A stretch of DNA of 64,000 nucleotides from Rhizobium sp. Q54 (GCA_945947575.1 CAMEYM010000006.1:1-64000); one strand, 5' to 3'; shown: positions 8,292 to 17,067, counted from the stretch's first letter. Numbers and translations: made by a program. The notes: generated from the sequence alone by a model not told the origin.

Positions 8292-10196
8292 ATGAATGCC
8301 ATGAAACGCGCGGGCGCAATTGCCGCGGCTTTGGCGGGGACGGCACTTGCCGGTCTCGCTACGCCGGCAGCGGCGCAAGGAGTATCGTATCAACGCCTGT
8401 TGAACGCCGACGCCGAGCCGCACAATTGGCTAATGGTCGACGGCAACTACAGCCAGCACCGCAACTCGGGGCTGACGCAAATCAACAAGACCAACGTCAG
8501 CAAGATGCAGGTGATGTTCGCAGTCGATATCTGCGGCTGGTCGTGCACGCCCAACCTGTTCAAGCCAACCGGCCGCTCGGCCGGCGGCGGCCACGGGAAG
8601 GAGGAGGCGATTCCGCTGGTGGCGGACGGCTTCTTGTACGTCGAGGACAGCCTGAGCAAGGTGTCCAAGATCGACGTGCGCAGCGGCAAAAGGGGTGAGT
8701 GGGTCTGGCGCTACGATCCGAAGGTCACCCAATACCGCAACCGCAAGGGCGTCGCGCTTATGAACGACAAGGTCTATGTGTGCGCGGGTGAGCCGCGCGC
8801 CATCGCCCTTGACGCGATGACGGGAGAGCCGGTCTACGAGACCAGCTTGATGGCTCCTCCACAGCCCGGCAATACGGCGATGGCTGCCATGCCGCAGCAA
8901 GGCGCGACCGCTCCGCCAAACGTTATGCGGACCGCCGGCGGCAAGAATGTCCACATTTGCGGCCGTGGTGGCGTGCATGCCGGCAACCATTCGATCGATG
9001 CCGTCGACGCCGACACCGGCAAGCTCCTGTGGCGCCGCTACTCGACACCCGCCCCGGGCGAGCCTGGTCATCAGACTTGGCAGAACGCAGCGTGGATGAC
9101 CAACAGCTCAGGCTTCTGGTCCCACAACGCGTTCGACCCGATCACCAACGTCATCCTCGCCGGCACCGGTGACGCGTGGCCGTCGTACGACCCCGAGTAC
9201 CGTCCGGGCGACAACCTGTTCGCCGGCTCGACGATGGCGATCGACGTCGATACGGGCGCCGTCAAGTGGTACTTCCAGTACATTCAGAACGAGGCGTACG
9301 ACAACGACTCGGTCAACAACATTCACCTCTGGACCGACCGGAACGGCAGGCGCGTGGCATCGACCTTCGCTCGTGCCGGCTTCTGGTACGTCTTTGACCT
9401 GGACGAGGGCATCAAGACCGGCCGCGCCAATCCGCAAGCCGGCGGCACCAACATGCCCAACATCGGCGCGTTCGTCCGTGCTCACCAGTACGTTGACGAG
9501 GTGACCTGGACCAAGGGTATCGACCCGAAGACCGGCTTGGCGGTGGAATACGATCCCAACAAGGCCCACCAAGTCTATCTCGACTACGCCAACAACGCCG
9601 GACGCCGCGCCAACGTCGGCAAGCCGATGTACCACTGCCCGGACTGGGGCAGCCAGAGCGTAGCTATGTCGCCGTCGGTGCTCGATATCGAGCGGCGCAT
9701 TGCCTACACCGTCACCAACGACAGCTGCACGACCGGAAACTACGTCACCGCCGTGCGCGAGACAGCGGTGCCGATCATGGGCGCCTTCCAGGGCAACCCC
9801 ATGCCGGCGATGACGGCCACGGCCGGCGATAACATCCCGCGCGGCTTCGGCATCGTCGGGCTCAATCTCGAAACCGGCGCCAAGCGGAAGATCTTCAAGG
9901 ATGCCTCTACCGTGCTGGACAACGAGTCTGGCTTGCTCGGCACGGCGGGTGGCCTGTTGATGTCCGCGTGGTCGAACGGCGAAGTCGCGGTCTACGACAA
10001 GGACACCGGCACGAAGCTGTGGAACTTCTTCACCGGCACGAACATCGCGGCCGCGCCAATCACCTATTCGGTGGATGGCAGGCAGTACTTCGCCATCGTC
10101 GCCGGTGGCGGCCGCGGCGACGTCAGTGCGGCTCCCGCACCGGGCGCTCAGCTCGGCGGCACTCCAAATCTGTGGGTGTTCGGCCTGCGTGAGTAG
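8292..10196 (+). CDS. PQQ-dependent dehydrogenase-like periplasmic protein (divergent)
   Basis: A 634-residue protein with signal peptide (residues 1-28, ending TPAAAQG) and an eight-bladed quinoprotein propeller of the methanol/ethanol dehydrogenase type. Tryptophan-docking-like repeats of the form A-x-D-x2-TG-x3-W occur throughout. The start at 8292 has GGGGAGG upstream and beats the longer frame from 8262. The catalytic Asp region reads AYDNDSVN (D337 and D339), so both the catalytic Asp and the extra Asp of lanthanide enzymes can be aligned. The metal-ligand Glu region reads GVHAGNHS and the Asn region reads GTGDAWPSYD, so two ligands differ. The vicinal Cys-Cys of the family is absent. 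There is no haem domain, so an external cytochrome c would be needed. Substrate unknown. Confidence 0.8.
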   Translation: MNAMKRAGAIAAALAGTALAGLATPAAAQGVSYQRLLNADAEPHNWLMVDGNYSQHRNSGLTQINKTNVSKMQVMFAVDICGWSCTPNLFKPTGRSAGGGHGKEEAIPLVADGFLYVEDSLSKVSKIDVRSGKRGEWVWRYDPKVTQYRNRKGVALMNDKVYVCAGEPRAIALDAMTGEPVYETSLMAPPQPGNTAMAAMPQQGATAPPNVMRTAGGKNVHICGRGGVHAGNHSIDAVDADTGKLLWRRYSTPAPGEPGHQTWQNAAWMTNSSGFWSHNAFDPITNVILAGTGDAWPSYDPEYRPGDNLFAGSTMAIDVDTGAVKWYFQYIQNEAYDNDSVNNIHLWTDRNGRRVASTFARAGFWYVFDLDEGIKTGRANPQAGGTNMPNIGAFVRAHQYVDEVTWTKGIDPKTGLAVEYDPNKAHQVYLDYANNAGRRANVGKPMYHCPDWGSQSVAMSPSVLDIERRIAYTVTNDSCTTGNYVTAVRETAVPIMGAFQGNPMPAMTATAGDNIPRGFGIVGLNLETGAKRKIFKDASTVLDNESGLLGTAGGLLMSAWSNGEVAVYDKDTGTKLWNFFTGTNIAAAPITYSVDGRQYFAIVAGGGRGDVSAAPAPGAQLGGTPNLWVFGLRE

Positions 10197-10222
10197 TTGA
10201 ACGGTTCGTACAAGAGGGGACT

Positions 10223-10257
10223 GGGGGAGCCCAAATCTTGGGCTCCCCCTTTTCTTT
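10223..10257 (+). terminator. Rho-independent terminator of the first PQQ gene
   Basis: A perfect stem (gggggagccc paired with gggctccccc) is followed by ttttcttt, 27 bases after the stop codon. Confidence 0.9.
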
Positions 10258-10273
10258 GCGCCGCCGGTGCACC

Positions 10274-11038
10274 ATGATCCGGCCGATGTGCTTCCTCGCC
10301 CGCACCGCGTTGGTCGTGGCCCTTCTCGGCGGCGTCACCGCCGTTGCGCTGGCGCAGACTCCGGAGCGGGCTCCGAGCATCCGCGCGGTAAAGATTTGGG
10401 ACATTGCGCTGGGAACTCCCGCGTCGGCGCTGCCGCCGGCGTTCGCGATCACGGCCTGCGGCACCAACGGCGGCCCCCCGTCGATCCCCCTGCAGGGTTT
10501 CCACGAGTTCGCCAAATGCCGCCCCGAGGCGGGGACCGGCCTGCACGAGGTGTGGTTCAGCTACGACGACGAGTTCGAGTATTGGCTGCGAGCTGCGCGC
10601 GCGCCCACGCATCAGATCATGACCAACCGCGCCAACCAGCTGTTCGACTTGCTGGTCGTGTTTTCACTTCTGTTCGACGACCTGGGCCGCGTTCAAGGGT
10701 ATCGGATCGCTTCGGACCCGCGCGAAGATCCCTTGGTGCGCTTCGATGCCGACATGCTGGAATCCCTCGCCGCTTTTGCCTTCGGCATCGACGGCTGGAC
10801 CTGTGACGAGCTTCCCAGGGCGCCGGGAGAGGAGCCGATCGGTGGCACGTTCATCAAGAGGGTGTGCGGGAAGGTCGATGGTGGCCGCTCGATCACCATC
10901 CGCGTGCATCGGTTCTTGAAGCCCGGCCAGATGGCGGACAGAGCAGGCGGCACTCCGGGTCCGAACGAATTCGAGATCGGTGTCTGGGCCGAGGTGATCG
11001 CCGTCGATCTCGCCGGCAAGACCGTGCCGGCACGTTAG
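10274..11038 (+). CDS. Secreted protein of unknown function
   Basis: A 254-residue protein with a signal peptide (MCFLARTALVVALLGG, cleaved after VALAQ). I do not recognise the family. The mature part has four to five cysteines (AITACG, AKCRP, WTCDELP, KRVCG) that could form disulfides in the periplasm, and phrases such as VKIWDIALGTPASALP and IGVWAEVIAVDLAGK. The first ATG after the terminator at 10223 was taken as start; ATG at 10286 is equally possible and keeps the signal peptide. No clear ribosome binding site is seen. It is convergent with the pentapeptide-repeat gene. Confidence 0.6.
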   Translation: MIRPMCFLARTALVVALLGGVTAVALAQTPERAPSIRAVKIWDIALGTPASALPPAFAITACGTNGGPPSIPLQGFHEFAKCRPEAGTGLHEVWFSYDDEFEYWLRAARAPTHQIMTNRANQLFDLLVVFSLLFDDLGRVQGYRIASDPREDPLVRFDADMLESLAAFAFGIDGWTCDELPRAPGEEPIGGTFIKRVCGKVDGGRSITIRVHRFLKPGQMADRAGGTPGPNEFEIGVWAEVIAVDLAGKTVPAR

Positions 11039-11059
11039 CGTGAGAGCAAGGCGTGCCCG

Positions 11060-11830
11060 TTACCGCCCGACCGAGTTGTCCGGCATGGTCGCGCCGAGGA
11101 AGATGGTCCCCGCGGTGTCGGCCTCGAAGAGGTTGGCACCGACCAGATAGGATCGAGACAAGTCCGCTCCCGCCAGGTTCGCGCGCGTGAAGTTGGCGCT
11201 CGCCAGGTTCGACAGGATCAGGACCGCACCCCTCAAGTTGGCCGATAAGAGGTCCGCATGGTTGAAGTAGGCTTGCTGACCCTTGGCGCCGGACAGGTCG
11301 ACACGGTTCATGCTGGCGCCTTGGAAGAAGGCGCCGTTCAGGTTCGTGCCGGAGAGAATTGCATTGTTCAGCACCGCGTTCTCGAAGTCCGCCAGCGTTA
11401 AGTCGGCATTCTGGAGGCGTGTCGCGATCATGCGGGAGTGCATGGCGCGGACCTCGGTCAGCTTGGCGCCGGTGAGGTTGGCGCCGCTCAGGTCCGCTTC
11501 ATAAAGGAACGATCCGTGCAGGTTGGCGCCGCTCAAGTTGGCGCGGCGCAAGATCGACTTGTTGAGGTTGGCCTCGTCGATGGTGGCGCCCGACAGGTCG
11601 GCGCCCTCCAGGTTGGTGCGGTGGAAGACGACGCCGGTGAGGATGGCGCCGGAGAGATCCGCGCCCGCCAGGTTGCGCATCTTTAGGTCTGCGTCGGTGA
11701 GGTCGCAGCGCGGGCAACTGAGAGTCTGGCCGGCGAGGAACGCCTCCGCCGTCTGCGCCGACGCCGCTGCGGTCCAGCACGCGGCCGCGAGGGTCATTGC
11801 GGCAAGCATCCGAGACGACATCCGGGCCAT
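11060..11830 (-). CDS. Secreted pentapeptide-repeat protein
   Basis: A 256-residue protein. The start at 11830 has GGGAGGTG eight bases upstream; ATGs at 11926 and 11869 are upstream alternatives without such a site. A signal peptide (SSRMLAAMTLAAACWTAAASA) is followed by CPRCDL, then about 30 consecutive A(D/N)LxX pentapeptides from about residue 45 to 250. These form a right-handed quadrilateral beta helix. Some family members mimic DNA and inhibit gyrase, but a secreted copy more likely has a structural or binding role. The CxxC at the mature N-terminus is a frequent cap in secreted members. It lies 35 bases downstream of a lipoprotein gene on the same strand. Confidence 0.85.
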   Translation of the reverse strand: MARMSSRMLAAMTLAAACWTAAASAQTAEAFLAGQTLSCPRCDLTDADLKMRNLAGADLSGAILTGVVFHRTNLEGADLSGATIDEANLNKSILRRANLSGANLHGSFLYEADLSGANLTGAKLTEVRAMHSRMIATRLQNADLTLADFENAVLNNAILSGTNLNGAFFQGASMNRVDLSGAKGQQAYFNHADLLSANLRGAVLILSNLASANFTRANLAGADLSRSYLVGANLFEADTAGTIFLGATMPDNSVGR

Positions 11831-11865
11831 GGCTGCGCACCTCCCACCAATGACTCTACCACCGA

Positions 11866-12513
11866 TCATTGCTGCTCCAGGAATTCCCGGGCGCGCACGA
11901 ACGCGGCCGACGAGCTTCTGTAACACCCCTCGAGGTCACCCGCCTCCAGCGCGGCCGCGGCTGCGTCGATCAAGACTTGCACCTCCTGGCGCTCGAAGTC
12001 GCGGCGCAGTCGCGTCAGCTGCGAGATGGTTCCGACGAGCCCGTTGGCGCAGGCGACCTCTTCGGTGTGGGGCGCGAACGAGTACCCCAACGCCGCGAAT
12101 GCGCCGCTGAGGGAACGCAGGCAATCGCCCGGTTCGCCTGTCCGATAGGCCGCCAACGCGGTGTCAACTTCTGCGCGCCGCGCATTGCGTTCGGCCGCCG
12201 AGCCGCGGAACGCATTCGCCCTTGTCTGCAAGAGGACGATTCCCTCGGCGCAGTTGGCCAGTTGCAGCTTGCGCGCGGTGGCGCCCGCTGCCTCGGCTGC
12301 GGCTGCGACCTCGGCTTCTGCAGCGGCGGCGTTGGTCGCTGCGGGAGGCTGCGGCGTGGCTTCACGCTCCCGGACCACCATGGGACCAGGACGATCCTCA
12401 GGCCTGGTCTCGGCCGCCGCCCGCTCCTTGTCGCTGCCATCGCACGCCGACACAGCCCAGGCCAGCGCCAGGCCGACGACGACACGTGTTATGGATGGAC
12501 GCAGCAATGACAT
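11866..12513 (-). CDS. Lipoprotein of unknown function
   Basis: A 215-residue protein with an N-terminal membrane-export segment ending in a lipobox (LAWAVSAC), so it is a predicted lipoprotein with Cys24 as the acylated residue. A 60-residue low-complexity Ala/Glu/Pro stretch follows. The C-terminal helical region has four cysteines at LANCAEG, GDCLRSL, VACANG and EGCYRSS. The two halves (EGDCLRSLSGAFAAL and EGCYRSSSAAFVRA) look like an internal repeat. No known domain was recognised. It is upstream of the pentapeptide gene and probably co-transcribed. About 190 bases separate it from the divergent cytochrome gene. Confidence 0.65.
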   Translation of the reverse strand: MSLLRPSITRVVVGLALAWAVSACDGSDKERAAAETRPEDRPGPMVVREREATPQPPAATNAAAAEAEVAAAAEAAGATARKLQLANCAEGIVLLQTRANAFRGSAAERNARRAEVDTALAAYRTGEPGDCLRSLSGAFAALGYSFAPHTEEVACANGLVGTISQLTRLRRDFERQEVQVLIDAAAAALEAGDLEGCYRSSSAAFVRAREFLEQQ

Positions 12514-12706
12514 GGAGCGCCATTCTACGCCCCCGGCGCGGGTCTCAATAGGTAGTGGCGCCGGCCCGGAGCGTTACCGTCGCGGCGGTGACGGTACGAG
12601 GGCCGTCGTGTATCGTGTACTTTGCCAAGAACGGCCTGGGCTGGGCCGTCTGGGGGGGCCGGGGCACCCCTCGTTCGTGGTTGTGCTTAGCCCCAAGGAG
12701 GGCAAG

Positions 12707-13216
12707 GTGAAACAGGAACTCGCCAACAAACACCCGTCCGTCCGCGCCCGGGCCTACGTCCGTCCGGCGCTCATCGGCCTTGTCGCTGCGGCGCTCATGA
12801 CGCTGGCGACGCCAAGCGAGGCCCAGGAAGCCGGCGCGGTAGCGTGGGGCAAGGGCGGATGCTTCGCCTGTCACGGCGGCCTTGCTCAGGGTGGTGGCGG
12901 CGGCGAGATGCCAGCGGGTCCGAACATTCGCCGGACACGGCTTTCTCCGGCCGATATCAAGGAAATCGTTGCTTGCGGGCGCGGCGACATGCCGTTCCAC
13001 CAAGAGGGCGCCTACACGACGGTCGCGTGTTACGGCATTCCCATCCCCGGGCCGGCCGGCGCCAACCAGGGTTCGCCGCTTACCTCGGCGGAGATCGATT
13101 CCCTGGTCGATTTCCTCGTCAAGAACGTGGTCGGTGTTGTCAACATCACGCGCGCGGCGTGTGCGGCGTTCTACAGCGGCAACACCAACGCACCGGCGTG
13201 CGCCCAGTTCCGGTAG
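12707..13216 (+). CDS. Periplasmic c-type cytochrome with extra conserved cysteines
   Basis: A 169-residue protein starting at GTG seven bases after AAGGAGG. A signal peptide (about 1-39, ending SEAQEA) precedes a class I cytochrome c domain with a CFACH haem site (C52, C55, H56). The likely axial Met lies in CGRGDMPFH. Beyond the haem cysteines there are four more (VACGRG, VACYG, AACAAFY and APACA). The closing motif CAAFYSG...PAC is shared with the cytochrome at 37557. It is an electron carrier candidate for the PQQ dehydrogenases, the nearest lying 2.5 kb upstream. The frame is open as far as 12161, but that extension overlaps the divergent lipoprotein gene and has no signal peptide. Confidence 0.85.
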   Translation: MKQELANKHPSVRARAYVRPALIGLVAAALMTLATPSEAQEAGAVAWGKGGCFACHGGLAQGGGGGEMPAGPNIRRTRLSPADIKEIVACGRGDMPFHQEGAYTTVACYGIPIPGPAGANQGSPLTSAEIDSLVDFLVKNVVGVVNITRAACAAFYSGNTNAPACAQFR

Positions 13217-13275
13217 GCGCCCGTCCCCGTCGCCCGGCCAGGGATAGGCGCGCCACCACCTGACCGCATGAGCCG

Positions 13276-14739
13276 ATGAGCGCGCAAGAAGCGCGGCCCG
13301 GCGAGACGGTCGCGGCGGGCGCGGATGTCGTCGATGGCGCGCCCACGGGTGCGACGCGCTCGTGCGGCACCTGCACCCTGTGCTGCAAGCTGTTCGACAT
13401 CCGTGCGCTGAACAAGCCGCAGCTCGAGTGGTGCAAGCACTGCGCCATCGGTCAGGGGTGCCGCATCTACGAGCAGCGCCCGGACGAGTGCCGCGAGTTC
13501 AACTGCGCCTGGCTGATGGACGAAAGCATCGGCGAGGAGTGGAAGCCGTCGCGCTCGCGCATGGTGCTGACGTCCGAGGGCGGCGTCATCGGCGTCCACG
13601 TCGATCCAAGCCGGCCGGACGCGTGGCGCAAGGATCCCTATCACGCCCAGATTCGCGCTTGGGCCTCGCGCGCGGCACAGACCGGCGAGGGCAGGGTGAT
13701 CGTCTGGGAGGGTGCCAACGCGATCGTCCTGCTGCCGCGCGGTGACAAGTCCCTCGGCAAGGTGCCGGCGGATCACCAGATCGCGTTCCGCTCCCTGCGC
13801 GACCCGGTCGGCAACGCCGTGCTGGACGCTGTCGTGGTCGCACCCGGTGATTCCGGTTGGACCGATGCGGCCCAGCTCACCGGGCGTAGCGACAAGGATG
13901 TCGCCGACGCGCACCTCAGCCGCGGCCTGGCGGCCGCCGCCCAGGGCGACCACGTGCGCGCGGTCGCCGAGTTCTCCCAGGCGACGGCCAAGGATGCGAA
14001 GCTGTTCGCCGCGCATGACGCGCGCGCCTTGTCGTTGATGCAGCTCGGCCGCATCGACGAGGCGGCCGAGGATGCGCGGCGCGCCGCCCAGTTGGCTCCG
14101 TCCGAGCCCGACGTGCTCAACAACCACGCGCTCATTCTGTGCGCCGCCGGGCGTCATGCCGAGGGAATGGCGGTGTTCGAGACCGCTTTGCGCCTCGACC
14201 CGAAAAACGCGCGCGCCTACTTCAACCGCGGCATGGCGCGCGGCCGTGCCGGCGACGCGGCGGGTGCGCGCGCCGACGTCGGTCGCGCTCTCGAACTCGA
14301 CGACAGGTATCTGGCTGCGCGCGCCGAGCGCGGCGTGCTCAACTTCTCCAGCGCTATGTTCGCCGAGGCCGCCGCGGATTTCGAACACGCCGCGCGGCTC
14401 GATCCCAACGGGCCCTGGCAGCTGTGGCGCTACGTTGCGCAGCTACGCGCGGGCGGTTCCAACGTGCCGCTGCCGGCTGGCAGAGCTACCGGACCTTGGC
14501 CGGCGCACCTTGCCGCCATGTTCCGCGGCGAGATTGACGCCGCGAAGGCGATCGCAGCTGCGCCGCCCGGCGATCGCGACGGCGCCTTCTTCGCAGGAGA
14601 GTTTCACCTCTTGCGGGGCGACCGTGACTCGGCCGCGGCAAGCTTCCGGCGCGTCGTGGCCGACGGCAACAATTGGTCCTATGCCTACGATTGCGCGCTC
14701 GCCGAACTTCGCCGCCTCGGCGCGCCGGCCCTGTCGTGA
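13276..14739 (+). CDS. YkgJ-type cysteine-cluster domain fused to TPR repeats
   Basis: A 487-residue fusion. Residues about 30-80 carry the cysteine pattern of YkgJ/UPF0153 proteins (CGTCTLCCKLFDI, WCKHCAIGQGCRIYEQRPDECREFNCAWL), thought to bind a metal or Fe-S cluster. A poorly characterised region (about 80-205) follows. Residues about 210-470 are tetratricopeptide repeats, with RGLAAAAQGDHVRAVAEFSQA, then HALILCAAGRHAEGMAVFETA and RGMARGRAGDAAGARADV. No signal peptide, so cytoplasmic. The usual YkgJ protein is a stand-alone 100-250 residues. It follows the cytochrome gene by 59 bases. Its role is unknown; TPRs suggest a protein partner. Confidence 0.8.
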   Translation: MSAQEARPGETVAAGADVVDGAPTGATRSCGTCTLCCKLFDIRALNKPQLEWCKHCAIGQGCRIYEQRPDECREFNCAWLMDESIGEEWKPSRSRMVLTSEGGVIGVHVDPSRPDAWRKDPYHAQIRAWASRAAQTGEGRVIVWEGANAIVLLPRGDKSLGKVPADHQIAFRSLRDPVGNAVLDAVVVAPGDSGWTDAAQLTGRSDKDVADAHLSRGLAAAAQGDHVRAVAEFSQATAKDAKLFAAHDARALSLMQLGRIDEAAEDARRAAQLAPSEPDVLNNHALILCAAGRHAEGMAVFETALRLDPKNARAYFNRGMARGRAGDAAGARADVGRALELDDRYLAARAERGVLNFSSAMFAEAAADFEHAARLDPNGPWQLWRYVAQLRAGGSNVPLPAGRATGPWPAHLAAMFRGEIDAAKAIAAAPPGDRDGAFFAGEFHLLRGDRDSAAASFRRVVADGNNWSYAYDCALAELRRLGAPALS

Positions 14740-15000
14740 CACTCCATCGTTGCGGCGCAAGGAGCGTTTAGGATTGCCACTCGTCCAGCGCCCCGAAATT
14801 CCGTGGACCGATTCCGGCAACATTCATTGACTGGGCGGTCCGGCAAGCACTGTTGAGGCTGAATTTTGCAGAGATTCAGCGGCACTTGGACGCCTTGGGT
14901 TAGCTGCAAGTTGAGACAGTTGCGGATGCTGGCAAGCTACGGATGCCGAAATCGCGTTCGGTATAGGTTGATGCGGGTCCCCGCAACCAAATCGCCCGCT
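14740..15000. other. Non-coding stretch before an IS remnant
   Basis: No convincing gene. The only recognisable element is a 13-base match (gtccccgcaacca, 14975-14987) to the first bases of the window, in both cases upstream of the same IS end. Confidence 0.4.
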
Positions 15001-15068
15001 AAGACCTGAGCCCCTGAATCTCCTCCAGGTTTGGGTAGAGTCCGTCGCCGAGAAGGCGACGGACGATG
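15001..15068 (+). mobile_element. Solo IS3-family left end
   Basis: This 68-base sequence matches 95-162 at about 66 positions. It includes the ATG of orfA, but the transposase reading frame is absent after that point. It is a truncated second copy of the same element. Confidence 0.75.
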
Positions 15069-15239
15069 CGCCCCGGAGTACCGCTGCCGATAGTCAAGGG
15101 GCGCGACGATAGGGAGGCACACCCTGGTGCGCGAACTGGAAGCCTTGGTGCGCTAGGGCAGTGGGCCGGAATCGGTCCGCACGGTGCCAACGGGGATCCA
15201 CGCCTCCACCGCGAGATGGCGCGGTGCTATCATTCTCCG

Positions 15240-15608
15240 GTGACGCGGAAGGTTCTTAACGCCCTCTTGGTTGCGCTGACCTTGATCGGTCTGAGCGCTG
15301 GGCCGGCCGATTCGATTGCTGCGATGGGAATGCCGCCCGGCACCGCCTCAATGGGGATGATGTCGGATGTGGATTGTCCTGACGCGGCCAATATGGCGGT
15401 GGACGAGACTGAGATGCCCTGTTGCGGCGCTCCGGTGGGCGGAGCCGCATGCCCCCTGATGAGCATCTGCATGCTCGCTTCGGCGCAGCTGTTGGTCGAT
15501 GCTCCCACCATTCCGGGCCCCGTCGGCGAGCTCATCGCCCTGACCTGGGCGGACGCTCGCGTCACTTCCCTCGCCCACCGACCTCCACCGCGACCTCCCA
15601 AAGCCTAA
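15240..15608 (+). CDS. Small secreted Cys/Met-rich protein of a metal-resistance cluster
   Basis: A 122-residue protein starting at GTG. A signal peptide (RKVLNALLVALTLIGLSAG) is followed by a Met-rich stretch (MGMPPGTASMGMMSDVDCP), cysteines in MPCCGAP and CPLMSICML, and a proline-rich end (HRPPPRPPKA). The pattern resembles small DUF2946-like periplasmic proteins found beside copper or other metal efflux genes. The family call is tentative. The next two genes, a FixH-like protein and a truncated CusB-like adaptor, support a metal-efflux context. Confidence 0.55.
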   Translation: MTRKVLNALLVALTLIGLSAGPADSIAAMGMPPGTASMGMMSDVDCPDAANMAVDETEMPCCGAPVGGAACPLMSICMLASAQLLVDAPTIPGPVGELIALTWADARVTSLAHRPPPRPPKA

Positions 15609-15704
15609 GACGCAGCGGCGCCTTCTGGCGCCGACGGCCTCACTGAGCGCCGCCGCTTGCGTGCTGCGCCGGGGAGCGTTGCTTTGCCGACTAGGCGGTA
15701 GGAA

Positions 15705-16103
15705 ATGAACATTGCAATCAAGGGGATGCTTTTGTGCGTCCTGTGGACGTTCGCGCTTGTCGCTTCGCTGGCTGACGCGGCCATCGCCGACTACGGCTTT
15801 GAATTGTTGCAGCCAGAATTTCGGGAAGGTGACGACGTCATAATAGCCGTGCGCTTAGTGAACAAGCGCACTGGTCAGGCCGTGCCCGACGCGGTGATCT
15901 TCGCGATACGCATCGACATGGCGCCCGATGGCATGCCGACGATGGACGCGCCGCTCGAGCCGATGCCGTCGCCAGAGCCGGGCGTCTATCGATTTGCCAC
16001 CGCGCTCATGATGGCGGGTGGATGGGAGCTGTCGCTCGCCGCCAAGGTACAGAGCGAGGAAGGGACGGTGGTCGCTCGGCTGCTCGTCAAGGCCGTGCCA
16101 TGA
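15705..16103 (+). CDS. FixH/YtkA-like secreted protein
   Basis: A 132-residue protein with a signal peptide (IKGMLLCVLWTFALVASLADA) and an Ig-like beta domain of the FixH/YtkA type. Its core runs from IIAVRLVNKRTGQAVPDAVI through PEPGVYRFATALMMAGGWELSLAAKV. Such proteins commonly precede CusB-type adaptors in heavy-metal efflux operons. TAGGAA lies immediately before the ATG. The stop overlaps the next gene's start as ATGA, so translation is coupled. Confidence 0.7.
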   Translation: MNIAIKGMLLCVLWTFALVASLADAAIADYGFELLQPEFREGDDVIIAVRLVNKRTGQAVPDAVIFAIRIDMAPDGMPTMDAPLEPMPSPEPGVYRFATALMMAGGWELSLAAKVQSEEGTVVARLLVKAVP

Positions 16104-16897
16104 ACCGTATCGCGAGCACGGTGTTGACCGTCCTTCTAGTGTTCGGCGCGGCCCTCGTTGGCTACTGGGCTGCTGAGAGCGACGTGGTGTCGCGCCTTGC
16201 TGCGCGCGACGGCGAGATGCCGACGGACGAAGGCACTGGGCCGGTCATTTACTACCGCGACCCCGATGGGCGTCCGTTCTACTCCCTTGGGCCGAAGGAC
16301 ACGCCGGACGGCCGCCCCTACCGGGCCGTTCGTGCGAGCGAAGATGTCGCGCTCGGGCCGCAGGCGGCCGCCGCCGAGGTCGCGCCTGTCCCTGTGGCGG
16401 CGTCGAGCAAGCGCGTCCTCTACTACCGCAACCCGATGGGTCTACCGGACATATCGCCGACGCCGAAGAAGGACGCCATGGGGATGGACTACATCCCCGT
16501 CTACGAGGGGCATGCGACTGCTGACGGCACAGTCACCATCAGTCCCGGCAAGCTGCAGTTGATCGGCATGCGCTCTGAGGCGGGCGAGATGCGGACGTTT
16601 GTTCAGCCCGTGCGCGCGCCGGGCACGATTCAGCTCGACGAGCGGCGCGTCAGCGTCGTCGCCCTGCGGTCTGAGGCGTTCATCGAGCGGGTAGAGAACG
16701 TCACGGTCGGAGACGAAGTCATTGCGGGCCAACCATTGTTGCGCGTCTACAGCCCGGCTGTCGCGTCGGCGGCCGCCGTGGTGCAAACACGGAATCGGGC
16801 TGGAAGAAGGGCTAGGTGCCGACGCGAGGAGCGCCGCAACGGCGCGGCGTACTGCCGCGCCCTTCGTTCGGCGCTGGGCCGCCGACGGCGGGCGTGA
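16100..16897 (+). pseudogene. Truncated CusB-like RND efflux adaptor
   Basis: The 265-codon frame begins like a heavy-metal RND periplasmic adaptor: a membrane anchor (VLTVLLVFGAALVGYWA), two heavy-metal-binding units (YYRDPDGRPFYS and YYRNPMGLPDISPTPKKD), and the start of the barrel-sandwich region (VQPVRAPGTIQLDERRVSVV, GQPLLRVYSPAVASA). Homology stops at about codon 230 (near 16790) and is replaced by Arg-rich out-of-frame sequence. Full-length adaptors have about 400-500 residues, and the CusA pump gene that should follow is missing. The operon is therefore a remnant. Confidence 0.75.
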
Positions 16898-16905
16898 ACA
16901 AGACG

Positions 16906-16978
16906 GGCCTCGTGGTCACGGACCACACCGACGAGGCCTTCCCCCTCCGCCATCCGTATCTTCCTCCGCCATCCGTAT
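16906..16978. repeat. Hairpin followed by a 16-base direct repeat
   Basis: An inverted repeat (ggcctcg at 16906-16912, cgaggcc at 16932-16938, with gtggt/accac inside) is followed by ttcccc. Then cctccgccatccgtat occurs twice (16944-16959 and 16963-16978). The hairpin may terminate the broken efflux operon; the repeat has no assigned role. Confidence 0.5.
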
Positions 16979-17027
16979 TTTCCAAGGAAAGCAGCGGCCT
17001 AGGCTTGACGACGGCGGGCAGTCCTCG

Positions 17028-17057
17028 TTGACATAGGCGAGGGCGCCCCCCTATATC
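17028..17057 (+). promoter_or_regulatory. Sigma-70-type promoter for the ABC-F gene
   Basis: A consensus TTGACA (17028-17033) lies 18 bases before TATATC (17052-17057). The predicted start site, about 17063-17065, is only a few bases before an ATG at 17068 that opens a 28-codon leader frame. Confidence 0.55.
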
Positions 17058-17067
17058 GCCTCGTCAC

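Noticed and set aside
95..15068. Composite transposon bounded by the two IS ends
   Set aside because: Both copies are truncated, neither has a complete transposase or right end, and no target duplication is seen.
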